A stretch of 64,000 nucleotides of DNA from Paramecium pentaurelia (lineage: Eukaryota; Ciliophora; Oligohymenophorea; Peniculida; Parameciidae), in NCBI GenBank assembly GCA_905183005.1, contig CAJJDO010000065.1, positions 124,001 through 188,000 on the forward strand, given 5' to 3'. How positions within the stretch are numbered: position 1 is the first letter of the stretch; each line of letters opens with the position of its first letter. Positions 28,587 through 42,673 of the stretch are shown here, one piece after another. The notes under the pieces are model-generated. The model searched no databases and was not told the origin of the DNA. It worked only from the letters and a program-made list of their open reading frames with translations. Position numbers and translations under genes: made by a program.

Positions 28587-29895
<1,309 letters not shown>

Positions 29896-30026
29896 ATTTC
29901 AATTTTTTATCACTTAAATACATTTATTTATTTATTTGCATTCTCTATCCATTTTGATTATTATTTTATTTAATGTATACTTTCATTCAGTTAATTCTTA
30001 TGATTAATATTTTTATAAATATTTGA

Positions 30027-31531
30027 ATGGCATCAACTAATTAAATATAAAAAGACGTACACAAATTAAAACTATAATTTAGAGATACAAAGGAGAATTT
30101 CAACCTTTAAATAAGGTTAGACATGGATTTGGAACATATATATATGAAAATTCATTTTTTACTTATGAAGGATAATGGGAAAATGGAATTAAACAAGGTT
30201 AAGGAATTTTGAAGATGAAAGATGGCAGTTATTATTAAGGAAATTTTGAAAAGGGAGAAATTGAAGGTCATGGAGAATTTCATTACGCAAATGGATCAAT
30301 GTATGTAGGGGAGTTTCATTAAGGAGAGAAACATGGATAAGGGGTTTTTTCATCAGCAAATATGACATATGAAGGATAATGGTCCTTCAATTGTATGTAA
30401 GGAAGTGGAATTTTGTAAACACCTATTTACAGAATTGAAGGAACTTTTTTATAACATAAACCTCATGGACATTGCAATTATTATTCTGAAGAATATAATT
30501 ATATTGGAGAATTTGATAGAGGTAAAAGATCAGGAAAAGGAAAGTATGAAAGCAAATTAGAAGATTATGAAGGAGAATTCTTGGATGATAAAAAACATGG
30601 TCCAGGTATTTTAGTCAAGAAAGGAGAGAATCCATATTATTATGCTGGTGAATTTCTTTAAGATAATCCTACATGTATAGATTTAAAATTATATATTATT
30701 AGTGCAAGCTAATAAACTTAATTTTAAATTAGATCCATAACCAGAAGAACCTATAGATCCAAAAGCCAAGAAGGGAGAACCTGTTATTGATTTAACTTAA
30801 GTTTTAGTTCATGAATTAAAGTCAGGGAAAACTATCAATTTTGAACTCTAATTAGTTTATTAAGGACCTGATATTGAGGATCCAGTTTAACCTACTTAAT
30901 AAGAAATTGATGAAATGGTTAAAAATTGGTAAAAAGAAGCTAAAAAATAAAAAAATCCACCACCAATGCCTGATTTTGGGGCAAAGAGAATGATACCTGC
31001 TCCTCCAATTCACATCAAATAGGAATCTGGAAGACTTTTAGAATTAAAGATGAGTAATATATATGAATTTTATTAAAGTTTAAAAAACTGAATAAGGAGA
31101 TAAGTTATTTAGAATTGATTATAGAGAAAAATTAGCTGTGAGAAGAGAAGAAGTAGCTCGTTTGAAAGCAGAAATTGAAGCATAAAAACAATTAGAAGAA
31201 TAATAAGCTCAATAGCCTGTTAAAAAGAAAGATGCTAAAAAATAAGCAAAAAAACAACCTGAACCAGATCAAATAGATTTATCTGTTAAATTGTATGTTG
31301 AAGGAGATAACGAATCTTTGATTGTAGAAACAAAAGAAGGAATGGTTAGAATCGAAAATTTAGAATACCCTGAAGATTTTCCACCTGGCAAATATTATTA
31401 TGGTATTGATTTCCTTTATATTAGTTATTTCTAATAAATCAACAAATTCAATAGGTGAATTTGTGCCAATAGAAATTGAAGTAATCATTAATCCAGAAGG
31501 AGGTCTTAAATAATAACCAAAAAAAAAATGA
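30027..31531 (+). CDS. MORN-repeat protein with charged C-terminal region
   Basis: About eight MORN repeats in the first half (GQWENGIKQGQGILKM, GEFHQGEKHGQGVF, GEFDRGKRSGKGKY, GEFLDDKKHGPGIL), then a Pro-rich linker, a Lys/Glu/Gln coiled stretch and a beta-rich C-terminus. MORN proteins of this layout occur in ciliary radial spokes and membrane-linked scaffolds; which one applies here is not shown by the sequence. Introns: 30057-30082, 30675-30702, 31054-31078 and 31403-31424. ATG 30027, TGA 31529-31531. Confidence 0.82.
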
Positions 31532-31693
31532 TTCTATCATCAATTATTTTAAAATATATCTCTAATATATATAAAGATTTATTAATTATTTTGAATATGA
31601 ATATTTTATTTATTCATATATAATATTAAGTTCTGTTATTTCTAAAATAAATAGATATTTAAAAATAATTTAAATCAAATAATTTAGAAAAAA

Positions 31694-31717
31694 TATAAGT
31701 ATAAGTATAAGTATAAG
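31694..31717. repeat. Four tandem TATAAG hexamers
   Basis: A perfect (TATAAG)x4 array in the spacer between convergent genes, 163 bp past the MORN stop. Other spacers have only TA dinucleotide tracts. Probably simple-sequence slippage; a role in 3'-end formation is conceivable but unsupported. Confidence 0.9.
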
Positions 31718-31766
31718 TTAATATGCATAAAAACACCAAAAAATGTTAAAAATTATATCATTTATT

Positions 31767-32789
31767 TCATTACTTTTGTCGCTTAAAATTAAAGAGTGAT
31801 TTACTTGTATTAATTAATGAATTCTGGATAATTCGCTTTATGGTACAATTACTGGCTTTAATTTTTTATCCTAAAATTTTATATAGGTTTACTTTTTGAT
31901 TCATGACACTTGAAAATTAAAAATGTTACACTAAGGCTTGACGCCCTTAGATTCTGGCATATCTTAATTCACATATCTAAATAAATAAAAAAGATTACTT
32001 TTTCACTATTGAAATGTGGCCAGCCATTATCATGAAAGTCTTTATAAAATTACACTATGTAAAGTGGATGGATAAAATTTATGAATGCATAACCCATATT
32101 ACACTTATTCTATATTTAGTATTTAAGTTATAATTACCTTGAAATCTATAGGGAGATATAAAAAATCATATGAATCATGATGTTTAAGGTCAATTAAATC
32201 TTATAACATTTATACTGTGTATTTATTAGGTATGTTCTTGATCATTATTGTAGTTCTTTCATCTGAATAATTAATGACATCCTCAAGTCTAACAACAAAA
32301 TAATGAGATTCCTCCTCAGAAATAGTCTTTCTTTTTCTCCTTTCTGTTTCTGAGCCACTAGTTAACAAAGATTGACGGGATGAGCCTAATTATAAACAAG
32401 GTTCATTAGAAATCTCAGTAGAAAGATTTGAGCCCACTTTCTAATCAAATGATTTGTTGTTGAAGACTTGGGATATCTATTCCATTATTTGATCAGAGCC
32501 TAGACTATTTTCTTTCTTATAAAGGATCACTTTAGGTTCTAGAGAATTTAACTTATATATTGAATTTACCTGCAAACATTTTAATAGCCCTATCGATTGT
32601 ATCACTATTTGACTTGCTTTCTTAACTCTCCTTACTTTCATTAGACATATTGTTGGTAACTCTCTCAATTTCATCAAATAATTCTTATGAACTATGGTCT
32701 TTCTATTTTGATAAGATTTCATTTAAATCTCTATGATTTCTAATACATTGCAAGATCTGTTCTTAATTTAAACGTATCTGCTTGTCCAT
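31767..32789 (-). CDS. Mei2-like RNA-binding protein
   Basis: About 313 residues. The C-terminal half is the distinctive Mei2-type RRM: [73 protein letters not shown]. The N-terminal half is charged and likely disordered. In yeast, Mei2 promotes meiosis through a noncoding RNA; plant homologs act in meiosis and development. A meiotic role in a ciliate is inference. Introns: 32539-32569, 32110-32137 and 31977-31998. ATG 32789, TGA 31767-31769. Confidence 0.9.
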
Positions 32790-32923
32790 TAAAATATTAA
32801 ATTTTATTTTTTTTAGTGTATTTCATATAGCCAGTCATCAAATGGTAATAGAGTAATAAATTTTTTGAGTTATCCACAAAACAGAGTGTAGTTACATCCA
32901 ATAATCAATCGAAGAGATAGAAA
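32790..32923. promoter_or_regulatory. Bidirectional promoter region, 134 bp
   Basis: The only sequence between the divergent start codons of the Mei2-like and CFAP45-like genes, so both promoters and leaders must lie here or within the genes. No specific element identified. Confidence 0.6.
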
Positions 32924-34412
32924 ATGACAAAAAGTTATTTTAAAGGAGATCTTTCTTAATCTGACATGATAGTATTGACAGAGTCTGAATTAAAGAGAAT
33001 AAAGGTATATAAAAGAGATTAAAATAGAATCTATCAGTTATAACAACAAAAGAGGAGTAATTATAACACAAAAAGTTAATGGAAGAATAGAAAGAGAAAC
33101 AGTTGGCAGCTGCTTAAGCAAAAAAATAAAGAATGTTATAGATTGAAGAAGAGAAGAAGAAATCTATTCCTTTGAGTTAATAAGAGCAGGAAGATAAATT
33201 TGCCAAAGATTCCTTAATATCAAGAGTTAATTAAAATATTTATATTATTAGGCATAGGAAATAATCAATGAATAAATTGATGATGTAAAAGAAATGAATA
33301 AAATGGTAATGTATGCTAAATGTGTAACAATCAGAGATAAATAATTGTAAGAAAAAAAAGAGTTATATGATCAGTATAAAATGCAAGAAAAACGCAAGGA
33401 TTTAATGATGGAAATAGAAAGACTTAGAGCAATTAAATATCATGAAGAAAAAGATTAGAAGTAAAAACAATAATTAAAAAATGGACATGAAATCATTATT
33501 GAATAAATTAAAGAAAGAGAATTAATAAGATTAAAAGAAAAGGAAGAATAAGAAAGAGAAGGATAGATTATGCTTAAATAAATAAAATAATTATAATAAG
33601 AAGAAGCTCAAAAAGCTTAGCTAAGAAAAACTCATCAAGCTAAAGTACAAGATGAGATTCTAGAGGCCAATCATAAAGCTATTTTGATTAAAGAGAAAAG
33701 AATATAAGAAGAGAGGGAGGAAGAGGAAAAAATATTATAATATAATTTATAAAAGATGTAAAAGGAAGCAGAACTATTAGAAGAGTAAAAGAGAATTAAA
33801 GAAGAGAAAGAAAGAGAGGTGTAGAGATTAAGAGAAATGTAGGAAAAGGCTTAAGATAGAGCAGCTGAATTAGATTTATTAAGAGCTAAAAGAGCTATGG
33901 AATAAAATGAAAGATAGGCTAGAGAGAAAGAAAGAAAAGAATAAGAGTTGAAGATGAAATTAAATTATGAAGTTATGGAAGCTAGAAAATTATAATAAAA
34001 AGAGAAATAAGAGAGATATTAAGAATAAGTAAATTCTTTATTATTATTATAAATAGGCTAAATTAGAAAGAGATGAATTCTAAAGGGTTATTTAGAAATA
34101 AAAATAAGAAAGAGAAAATGAGATTAAAATCTTATAAGATAAAGAAGCATTAAGAAAGAAACATGCAGAAGAACTTAGAAAATAAATTATTTAGAATGAA
34201 GAGAGAAAGAAGTAGGAGGAAAGAGATAAGTATTTTTATAATATTTTAATAAAAGACTTGAGGAAGGTAAGAAAATAAAGGATAAATTGAATTAAGAAAA
34301 AAGGCTTTTAGAGACCATTAAAGATCATAAGTTAAAGGATCTTAATGATAAATCAATTCCAGATAAATATAAGGCTGAATTGGCTAAGAAGAAAATTATT
34401 ATTAATGCTTGA
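32924..34412 (+). CDS. CFAP45: CFAP45-like ciliary protein
   Basis: About 460 residues of long alpha-helical, Lys/Glu-rich coiled coil. CFAP45 lies inside doublet microtubules of cilia. Supporting blocks: MIVLTESELKRIK near the N-terminus (family: I.sPeE..RIK) and a C-terminal IPDKYKAELAKKK (family: IPEKY). Introns: 33005-33027, 33226-33251, 34029-34056 and 34230-34255. ATG 32924, TGA 34410-34412. A related doublet-lumen coiled coil cannot be ruled out. Confidence 0.7.
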
Positions 34413-34480
34413 TCATTAATTTTGCTAATATATATATATATAAATTTATTATTAATACAGCTTCTTCTAAAGAGTTTAAG

Positions 34481-35185
34481 ATGAATGATTAAAATAGAAC
34501 ATAATTTGATCAAGATCAAAGCTCTAATGATAATTTACACAATGAAGAAGATAGTCTATATTAAAAAAAGTATGCAACATTTGTTAGAAATTCATTTATT
34601 GGAATGAAGCCACAATAAATTTCATCAGATATGATTGCAAATCTCGAAGCATAAAATTTAATTTAGGTTAAATTCAAACATCAGAGTATTTTATTAGATC
34701 ATTGGATATTACTTTATGAGGATCAAAATTTTAAGATTATATATAAATCAATTAATTAATAATCAATACTATTAATTTACAAACAATTTTTAGTATAAGA
34801 TTTAGATACTCAGACTTTCCTTATGAATTTAATAATGAGTATTATTGACTCCTGTTCTTTTTTTTTCTTTATAGGAGAAATGAATTAATCTTAAAAGTTG
34901 AACAAATTTGTTAGAAAAGATACAAAGGTTTTAAAATTTTACTAGTTATTTCAAAAATTAGATTAAGATAATAAAAATAATATCATTCTTGAATATTAAA
35001 TTAATTGTTTTAGTCCTTAAATTTTAATAAAAAAATTTATTGATAATGCATTTAATGAGATTAATTCAATAGATAGATTATTGATCAAATATTATAATCT
35101 AATTAAGAATATTAAATCTGATGAAAATAATCATTAGTTTGATACAATAATATCAGATTTTATGTAAGAACTCAAAGCAATTTGA
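34481..35185 (+). CDS. Orphan protein
   Basis: About 223 residues, no family recognised. Acidic N-terminus (FDQDQSSNDNLHNEEDSL), then a helical region. A 36-nt T-rich segment at 34839-34874 with GT..TAG ends is in frame; retained, it would add an odd hydrophobic stretch, so I treat it as an intron. ATG at 34481, 68 bp after the CFAP45-like stop. TGA 35183-35185. Confidence 0.65.
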
Positions 35186-35225
35186 TTTTATAATTTATTC
35201 CAATATTATCATAAAAAGTAGTATT

Positions 35226-35888
35226 TCAACAAAAGAAATCTTTTGGAAATTGTTTGATGCTTAATCTAGCCACTTTAGCTTTAGTTGGCATAATTTATCT
35301 GGCTGTTCTAGTTTGTTCAAAATGATGTTTCAATTCTATTGTAGATAGCAATAATAAATCTAAGAGGTTCTAGTTTTCAAATTTTTAATTTTTATTTTAT
35401 CTTTAAACTGTTCCTCTAATAGAATTCAAATGATCTTCTCTATCACATTCTTCAGTTTTAACTCTTCTAACTGCTGCATTTTTTTGTAATTTTAACATAA
35501 TCTCTTAAGATTCCTATAAAACATTTTTTTTAGGACTTTAGACTTAATTTTCTAATGCAGTTTCTGTTTTTTATTTTCTCGATATAGCTTAAGAATCATT
35601 AACCATTTCTTATAGTTTTCTTTTTTGTCTTATTTATTAAGAATGAAAAGAATTATATTTAAGTTAAGGTTTTTCTCTTGTTGGACTTGATGATGATGCT
35701 TATCTTTATTAATTTATTTTAGGATTGCTTTTAATTCTGTATGATGGAGATTCTTTTTATTTTGGAATGTTTTTTTCAGGAGTTCTAACTTTCTATAAAT
35801 ATTAAGCCACTGATGGTAAAACATTTGCTCTTTGGGATTGTCTTTAAAATCTTGATGTATGTAAATAGAAAGGCTATTTATTGAACAT
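35226..35888 (-). CDS. Orphan basic, Gln/Ser-rich protein
   Basis: 220 residues in a single exon from ATG 35888 to TGA 35226-35228. Low-complexity and basic (EKPQLKYNSFHSQQIRQKRK), probably mostly disordered with one short helix near the C-terminus. No domain recognised. It converges with the preceding plus-strand gene; stops are 40 bp apart. Confidence 0.65.
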
Positions 35889-35956
35889 GTTAATTAGAAA
35901 TTAAATATATATAGATATACAACACTCTGCTGGAAACAATATTAATAAAAAATCAT

Positions 35957-36688
35957 TCATTGATCTAAGTCAATGTTCACACAAATCCCATTTAAGCTCA
36001 ACAAATGTTTCTAACAAATATAGATTCTTCATACTGTTTCTTCTTCAAATTGAATGCTAACAAGTTATTCAATATAATTTTAAATTGGTACAATCACCAT
36101 ACTATATAAAATCTAATCACTCTTATCCATTTTATCTATATAATCTTGACCCAAGTAAATAGAATCTTATATTAACAATCTACTTACCAGCAAATGAATT
36201 GTAAATAATATCGATTATAAGACATATTTTGTTAGTAACGCTTTTAAAACTAAGATTCTAAGGAAATATCATTCCATTATAAATCAATTGCATATCATTT
36301 AAAAGCTTTAAACGAACATCTGGTAGTCCTTATTATATCAAAGCTTTCATCTCTTCTTTTTGTGTTAGCTTCACTAAATTTGCATCTCTCAACATTTTAC
36401 AATAATCCCCTATTGCATTTATTTTGTCTTAATTATTTCTAATTTCAAGTGATTAAGCTCTAATTTTCATGATTTTATACTAATAAGCATTCCAAATATT
36501 ATTATTTTCTTCAAAAATATATCTACATCTATTTTTCCTCTAGATATTAAAATATCGACATTCTTTGAAATAGACACAGCTTCCTCAAAATATTTATCAT
36601 GAACTAGCACTTCTCTTATTTAACTTAAGGTTTATTTTCTTTATCTAATTTTTAAGCTTATTTCATCAAGATTGTTTTATTATTACAT
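35957..36688 (-). CDS. Orphan helical protein
   Basis: About 220 residues, mainly alpha-helical with charged coils (IREVLVHDKYFEEAVSISKN, KINAIGDYCKMLRDANLVKL). Introns: 36540-36559 (20 nt, with an unusual GTCGAT donor), 36166-36187 and 36011-36034. ATG 36688, TGA 35957-35959. It lies 68 bp upstream of the next orphan on the same strand. Unknown function. Confidence 0.62.
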
Positions 36689-37429
36689 TTTAAGAATAAT
36701 AATAATCCTTAAGAAATCAAATAATTGATGTTCAACTATTAAATAAACCTTATTTATAATCAATTAGCTATAATTAACATAATTAGATATAAAAATTATT
36801 AACGATTGATGCTGAAAAAATAAAATCTTGTTTGGGCAACTGAAAAAATGATACATTAATTTTTCAGAGTTGGATTTGCCTTATAGTTTAGTAGTACCTA
36901 TAAAAATTTCATTATTTAGTAAAGTTGAAAATGTTTTTCATTAATATCTATTAAATTTAATATATTTTCATTTCTTTTCATAATTAAAAAGAATGAAGAA
37001 ATAAAAAAAGAATTATTTATAGATGCAATCATTTATAAAATTTGAGTATGAGGTAAAAATTAATAAAAAAAGAAGTAAATTAATAACCAATATATGTATT
37101 ATAATTAAATTTTTTTTATTATGGTCTTTTTACAATTTAGAAAATAAAATAAAGTATAAAGGTTGAGAGAAATTCTATAATTATATTATCTAAATTGAAA
37201 AAGAGTATTTAGTAATGAATTTCTTAATTATGTTAATAAATTGAGTTTAAAATTAATTGAATTGAACAATGTTAGAAATAAAGCGATTAGTATTTGATTG
37301 ATATTGAGTTTTTAGATATCTAATACTACTATATTCACACTTAATTAAATTTAAATTTAACAATTTAAACAGATTTATTTTTATTCTTAAAACAAATTTA
37401 AAAAGAACAAGTAAATCAAAACTTTATAT
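36689..37429. other. Intergenic, about 740 bp
   Basis: Very AT-rich spacer between two minus-strand genes. No conserved reading frame, RNA gene or repeat seen. Confidence 0.6.
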
Positions 37430-38112
37430 TCAATCCATGCTTCCTTTTCTAGTCTGCATGATATTTTTGAACAAAGGGATTACTATATTAGGAGTTTCAT
37501 GAACTGTTTGGTTAATGGCAGCATCTTTTATTTTATCAGCATATATTTTTTCTGCTAAATATCTAGAGTTATAATATGATATGAATTTACACATGTAAGC
37601 AGCTTGTTCTTAGTTACAATTTAGATGGCTTTTTATTATGATGATCGATTAAATTCAAATAAACTTATTTTTAAACATTTCTTAAGATCTATTATTTCAA
37701 TTTTATATCTCTTGATTAATTCATAATATATTTACCTAAGTATTTAATGGACGTTGCAAATAAAAGGTTCAACTTATGAATTCTCTAAATTTTTTGTTTA
37801 ATTTCTCATTGGTTTAACTAATTTCTCTGCTTAGTTTTTATTGAAGGAAACTATTTCTGATACATTTTAATCAAGACTTTATGGCATTTTGAAATTTATT
37901 TATCCAGCTTCTAAAATTAATTAGTTTAACAATAATTACTTCTTCGCGCTTTAGCATTTTTTATGAATTTAGCAGTTCTATTTCTCTATGCCTGAACTTG
38001 GCAATCTTTTATATGATTAATAAAGACTACATTTATTAATATCTTAAACGAGATTAAAAAAGTTTGAAACAAACTCTTAATGTTCAGAATCACTTTCATA
38101 ATCAGAGCTCAT
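37430..38112 (-). CDS. Orphan protein
   Basis: About 209 residues. Acidic start (MSSDYESDSEHQEF), basic Gln/Asn-rich middle, and a C-terminal helix (YLAEKIYADKIKDAAINQ). Introns at 37711-37735 and 37563-37590; both are required, since without them the frame runs into TGA. ATG 38112, TGA 37430-37432. No family recognised. Confidence 0.62.
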
Positions 38113-38666
38113 ATAATATAAATTAATTAATTAAATAGTTCGTAGTTAGTGTATTATTATCCAATGATAAGATTTTACCAAAAACTATTTTGATTGCCAT
38201 GACTTACTTGTTTAATGCTAAATTTGTTATATTTTAGTTTTAAGCACTTAATTATATGTGAATATAATAAATAATATTTGTACTAAATATTCCAAATTAA
38301 CCGAAGTATAATTCTAATTATAATAATATTTGACTAAAACATTATTATACAACATTAAAATAAAGTAAGAAATCATTAATTGTTAACTTATATATTTTAT
38401 ATAAAGAAAATTAAAAGAATTATGTTTTGTAATTTATTTGACATTACTAAAGATAATTTCTTTTGATTAAATACTGGAAATATTACTATGCTATTTTAAA
38501 ATATTGAAGATTTTATATGTTTAAAAGAATTATAATTATAATAATTTATATATATATTAATATTAGAGATCATTATAGTTATCAAGAAGAAAATATAAAA
38601 TAATATTTAATGGATATGAAAAATTATTAAATTTCTTTCATTATTTTTCAGAATTTAGTATTTAAA
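38113..38666. other. Intergenic, about 550 bp
   Basis: AT-rich spacer between divergent genes; should contain both promoters. Nothing else recognisable. Confidence 0.6.
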
Positions 38667-39679
38667 ATGGAATTAATTATTCTTAAAACCTAAGAATGTG
38701 CTAAGGTAATTGAAAATAAGTGGAATAGAGCTGCACCAATCATTTACATCTTGATTGGAACATTTCTTATTTCAATAAATTCTCTTCTTGGAAAAACAGT
38801 TGGTATGAATGCTAATTAAATTGTTTATGTTAGAGGAATAGTTATGTGTTTATTGGGGTAAGTTATAGCAAATATTTCAAAAGTGGATCTCTATGGATTT
38901 TAAAGAGATGTCTATATCAAATTATTTTAAAGAAGTATTATTGGATGTTTTGCAACTCTACTTTTTTACACTGGTCTTAGATATGTTAATATTGCTGAAG
39001 CATAAGTACTTTTATAAACATCCCCTTTTTGGACAACATTAATAGCCATATATTATCTAAAAACTGAAACTTTATCATGGAAATTATTTACAAATTTAAT
39101 AGTAGGTTTTATAGGGATAATTTTTATAACTCAGCCTCCCTTTTTAAAAACACTTCTTGGTTAAAGTGTTAATATTATTAAAAATTCTGAAACATAATTT
39201 TTTGGATGCATTTTATTATTATTTTCTGCTTTCTTCTTTTCATTAGTTTAGGTATTAATTAATAATTTATCAAATAAAGTATAATTATCAATTATTATTT
39301 TTAGGTAAATCAATTAGTAATACCATAATATTTTGGAATCACTTCTTTAATTATTTCATCAATAGTTTGCATAATTGATCCAACCCTTATTTGGAGAAAT
39401 CCATCTTTAATTGAGGCTATTTTATTACTATTACTTGGTTTAGTTTCTTATTTGTAATAAATCTTTCTTAATCGTGCATATATGAAGGGAGATTTAACTG
39501 AAATGTCTATGTTGGGTTAAACATAAATCTTATATGGATATATATTTGATATACTTAGAGGGGCTCATATATCTTATTTAAGTGTTTTAGGATCTATATT
39601 GATAGTAGGAGCTTTATTTAAAGTTATTATGGATAAGAAAAAATAAAGAGAGAAGTTATAAAAGGAATTGCCAAAATGA
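38667..39679 (+). CDS. Drug/metabolite-transporter family membrane protein (EamA type)
   Basis: About 325 residues with roughly ten hydrophobic segments and a short basic C-terminal tail (MDKKKQREKLQKELPK). The internal pattern (YVRGIVMCLLGQ; TLLFYTGLRYVNIAEAQVLL; PFWTTLIAIYYLKTE) is that of DMT/EamA carriers such as SLC35G proteins. Substrate unknown; nucleotide sugars or other metabolites are possible. One 26-nt intron, 39279-39304. ATG 38667, TGA 39677-39679. Confidence 0.82.
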
Positions 39680-39851
39680 CAGGAAAATAAATATTGATAT
39701 TTATATGTGTATTATAAAATTAGTAGATAAATTTATTAATCTTAAAAACAAATTTGATTACTAATATTTTTATTATATTAGATTATTTTTTTTGTATTAG
39801 AATATACTTATATAGAATTAATAAATTTTTATAGACAACATGAATAGAATA

Positions 39852-42656
39852 TCATTGGTTTACAATATATGTTCTTATTTCCAAAGGTAAGAGAATCAAT
39901 GAAGGTTCTGTTTATTATTATGGAATTCCATTTAAGTATGTGTCTTACAAGGTGATGTTCTCAATTGATAATATATTCTCAATTAAAGTTGTATTTATGG
40001 TAATTGTATTATTTTGTAATGAGGAATTATCAAAAGTTTCTTAAAGATTTTCAGCATATAATAAAATTTGATCAAAATTAGTTCTATGAAATTATAATCT
40101 AAGTTATCTTGAATGGATAATTTATTTATATTAAAAGGAAGAGAATTCGTTACTTAATCGAATGAATTCATTAGTAAACATAAATTCATTCCATTTACAT
40201 CTAAGACATTAAGGATTAAATTAAATGAAATGTCTAAATAAATGATTATTTCTTTTTGCACAAGCTTCACCTACTCCATCATCTCCAGCTAGATGTTCTA
40301 TAATAATTTCAATAGTTTGAGAATTTAAATTAAAGACTCCTTATGATCTATCTGTGATGATAGAAGCCACTAAATTATTTGATTATAATAATGCATAGGC
40401 TGTAAATGGATAAACATTACAATTGATTTAATCATTTTCTTAACATATTGGTTCATAATCTTCTCTTTTGAATCGTTCTCTCTATATGGGATATAAACCA
40501 TTTGAATCAGTATAAAAATTAGAATCTTGAGTAATATTCTAAAATGTTATCATCATTGTGTAATCTCCCATTGTAAGTGTATTTGCATACATTGAAGTTC
40601 TTAATTCAATTCCATCTTGAATAAAGAGAAGACTAAGTGTATAGATTTTACCACATTAAAGTATTACTTCTTAGAAAAAAGTATTTTATTTTAATGTATA
40701 CATCTTTTCAAATTCACATATGAGTCCTCCATTATTGAAATCACTCATTAATACTGATTTTCCAGGGGATTTGATTATCTATTTTTCAGATTAAGATTTT
40801 GAATTAGGATAATAATTGTATTTGATAGAAAAGGAATGATTGAGATGAGTGAATATAAATTCATAATCTATTCCTTATCTTTATATTTCTAAAGTGACAT
40901 TCTAAATAATTTCAGTCCAACTAATAGTTTCAATAGGTTCACCATATGAAAATTATTTTTCTAATTATTTAATTTATTCACTTAAATCTAAATGTAATTA
41001 AAATTCATTAATAGGGGCACATTCAATTGAACAATCAAAATTTAAAACAAATTATTATTCACTATATCCATTAAGATGAGTTTAGAATGTCAAAATATTT
41101 GTTTCATTGTTAACTTTAACTTCTTATTGTGGTATAAGTATTAAATCTTAAGATAAAATTTATACATTTCTAGAGGGAACTTCTAATTCTATAATTTTAG
41201 TTTAAGTATGTTAAGGATTATAGATTAAAACAATAACAGATTTCAATCTTCTATTTTTTATAAAATATTCTAAAACACATTTAGAATTTTGTGAACAATC
41301 TAAAATAATTCTTTTTGTTTATTTATAGGTATGTTTTAATTAACCAATTAATTCAAATTTATTATGTGAATAATTATTAATTTTTTATTTTAAATCTTCA
41401 AATTAATTTTCTATTTATTATTACAAATCATCTAAAACTTAATATCTAGCTGTTGCTGAAATTCCATCATGATGTTATGATAATGAAATAAGTTCTGTTA
41501 ATTTTTAAAGTGAAATAGACATTAATTTATGTTGTATTGTATATAGATGGAAAGCTTATAATTAATAAGAGATGGTTCTTAGAAATCTTTTAAATTATGG
41601 GTGAGTTGTATACATAGCATTGAAATATACACCATCTTCAAAATGTGGTAGAAAATCAGAATATTTATGTGAGATTTATGTAAATGATTAAGAAGATTTC
41701 AAATCATTGAAAAATTAAGATGGAGTAGACCATAATATTTTTAATTGACGACATTGAAATAATTCATAGAATTCTATTATAAGATTTTAAGATTCTATAT
41801 TTGTTTCATTAATAAATTAAAATGTATCACCACTATAATGAAATAATATATTACCTAGACCACCTTATTTTTAGTAATATATTAATTATTCAAATTCTTT
41901 TAGTTAATTATAAAGTTGAATACATTAAGTATTATCACTAAGTTTTGATTAATTAATATGAATTTAAGAATGTCTCTTAAATCTTAAATGAGTTAAAATT
42001 TAATAATCATAAGGTTTAATATGCTAAATAAATTCTAATCTCCCTTTTTTTACTCTTTATATGATATCATTTACATCAACTCTTTCTATAATTTATTATT
42101 TCATATTGAATAGATAATTGAGACCACTCTATGTGTATGAATGTCCAAATGAATCTATATTCCAAGCAGTTTATATTGATTAATTAAATAAATGATAAAC
42201 CCATTAATGGCCTATTTACAATTATACAATGATATCTTAATAGTTTGAACTTGCTTAATCATTTTATACCCAACCTCCATTTACTATTTCTATCCTACCT
42301 TATTAAATAAATTGTTTGATAATATTTTATTGACTTTCATTTTAACTTTCATAAAACTCTTTAAAATAACAAATCTCCCCTATTACATATGTAAATTCTG
42401 GATATTTTTGCATTGATTCTATGATCTATTCATATATACACTCAACACAAATAGTTTTGGAATACTTATCACTATACACTCCTTTTTAATACTGATGAAA
42501 GGTGTAAGATTAAAAGGGTTCTAAATGTGAGTGAATTGTAAAATGTAGTCTAGCATCTATGGGATGTTACATTGTTTCACAGAGTTCAGAAACATCACAT
42601 TTTTAGATCAACTCACAAATTATGATTTCGATTAAGAAAATAAATAACAGGAGCAT
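39852..42656 (-). CDS. GH38 alpha-mannosidase, lysosomal/Golgi type
   Basis: About 934 residues in one exon. Starts with a signal peptide (MLLLFIFLIEIIICELI). Family blocks in order: FTYVIGEICYF, GRIEIVNGGWVQNDQA, the nucleophile block AWNIDSFGHS (Asp present), QHHDGISATAR with the Zn-binding His, and ITDRSQGV. It should cleave alpha-mannose from N-glycans in the endomembrane system. The N-terminal Zn motif, normally H-N/D-D-x-GW, reads HSHLEPFQ here, so the Asp ligand is replaced by Glu and GW is lost. Activity is therefore uncertain. ATG 42656, TGA 39852-39854. Confidence 0.88.
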
Positions 42657-42673
42657 ACTTATTTAAAAATATA

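Noticed and set aside
39838..39990. Small plus-strand ORF starting MNRISLVYN
   Set aside because: Overlaps the 3' end of the alpha-mannosidase gene on the other strand, which is far better supported.
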